This document shows positions 6,084-6,347 of a stretch of 6,347 bases of DNA, piece after piece. Source of the stretch: CADEED01 sp035502995 (GTDB lineage: Bacteria; Pseudomonadota; Gammaproteobacteria; Steroidobacterales; Steroidobacteraceae). The translations under genes were made by a program, and so were the position numbers. Position 1 is the stretch's first letter. Every line of letters starts with the position of its first letter. The DNA is taken from NCBI GenBank assembly GCA_035502995.1, contig DATJTW010000037.1, positions 1 through 6,347 on the forward strand, in the 5' to 3' direction. The notes under the pieces are model-generated. The model saw nothing but the letters and a program-made list of their open reading frames with translations. It was not told the origin of the DNA and searched no databases.

Positions 6084-6347
6084 CGAGCGGCGGCCGCGTC
6101 TTCGCGGCGCCACAGCGCCGCCAGCATGTCGCTGTCGACGCCCTTCGTCTCCGGCACGAAGCGCATCACGACGAACGCCGCCGCGATCCCGCAGGTGCCG
6201 TACACCCAGAACGCGAACCCGTGGTTCCACGCCGAATTCAGCGACGTGTTGCCCAGCATCATCGGGAACGACGCCGACACCAGCAGGTTCGCGATCCACT
6301 GCGCGGCGACCGCCAGCGACATCGCCTGCCCCTTGATCGGCGCCGGG
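6080..6347 (-). CDS. Sugar-porter family MFS transporter, C-terminal part only
   Basis: The last 88 residues of a membrane transporter are visible; the rest lies beyond the window. The segment opens PAPIKGQAMS, the loop after TM10 that in sugar porters reads P-x-x-x-R-G-x-A. One hydrophobic helix (about LAVAAQWIANLLVSASFPMML) follows, then a short loop, another helix (FAFWVYGTCGIAAAFVVMRF) and PETKG, the hallmark that closes TM12 in the MFS sugar-porter family. The usual PETKG-x-(S/T)LE continuation is replaced by VDSDMLAALW, a common variation. Sugar:proton symport is the family norm, but the substrate cannot be read from this fragment. Its TAA stop lies inside the right inverted repeat of the transposase element, so the extreme C-terminus (EDAAAAR) could have been set by the insertion. 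Confidence 0.9.
   Translation of the reverse strand, partial: PAPIKGQAMSLAVAAQWIANLLVSASFPMMLGNTSLNSAWNHGFAFWVYGTCGIAAAFVVMRFVPETKGVDSDMLAALWRREDAAAAR

Overview
This is a compact, GC-rich chromosomal stretch from a Gram-negative bacterium. Two lipoprotein signal peptides, an OmpA-type peptidoglycan-binding domain and a sigma-54 activator support that. The gene content and the REP-type element fit a proteobacterium, most likely a gammaproteobacterium of the Xanthomonadales/Nevskiales kind. That placement is inference from composition and gene families, not from a marker gene. No tRNA, rRNA or CRISPR array was seen.

Left part (1-2561, all on the minus strand). Four tightly packed genes are transcribed from high to low coordinates: a CsbD-like stress protein, a small DUF4398 lipoprotein that starts with TTG, a DUF4398-OmpA lipoprotein, and a sigma-54-dependent activator with no sensory domain. 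Gaps are 13 and 10 nt, and the last pair overlaps by 4 nt (ATGA). They look like one operon that joins cell-envelope proteins to its own enhancer-binding activator, plausibly an envelope or osmotic stress module. The stimulus and the target promoters cannot be read from the sequence.

Middle part (2657-4534). A CPA1-type cation/proton antiporter lies upstream of the operon on the same strand. Behind it is a 315-nt divergent intergenic region with a perfect 11-bp hairpin in the antiporter leader and a 14-bp palindrome. On the plus strand follows a small exported protein with two canonical EF-hand calcium-binding loops.

Right part (4665-6347). A DUF6624 gene of unknown function on the plus strand may be expressed from a leaderless mRNA. 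It converges on the C-terminal end of a sugar-porter MFS gene on the minus strand that runs off the window. Between them sits an 841-bp REP-associated tyrosine transposase (RAYT) element bounded by perfect 44-bp inverted repeats. Both flanking genes take their TAA stop codon from inside the element's repeats. The perfect repeats and an intact HUH transposase suggest a young or conserved mobile unit.

The two observations most worth following are the CsbD/DUF4398/OmpA/sigma-54 operon and the RAYT element that ends both convergent neighbours.
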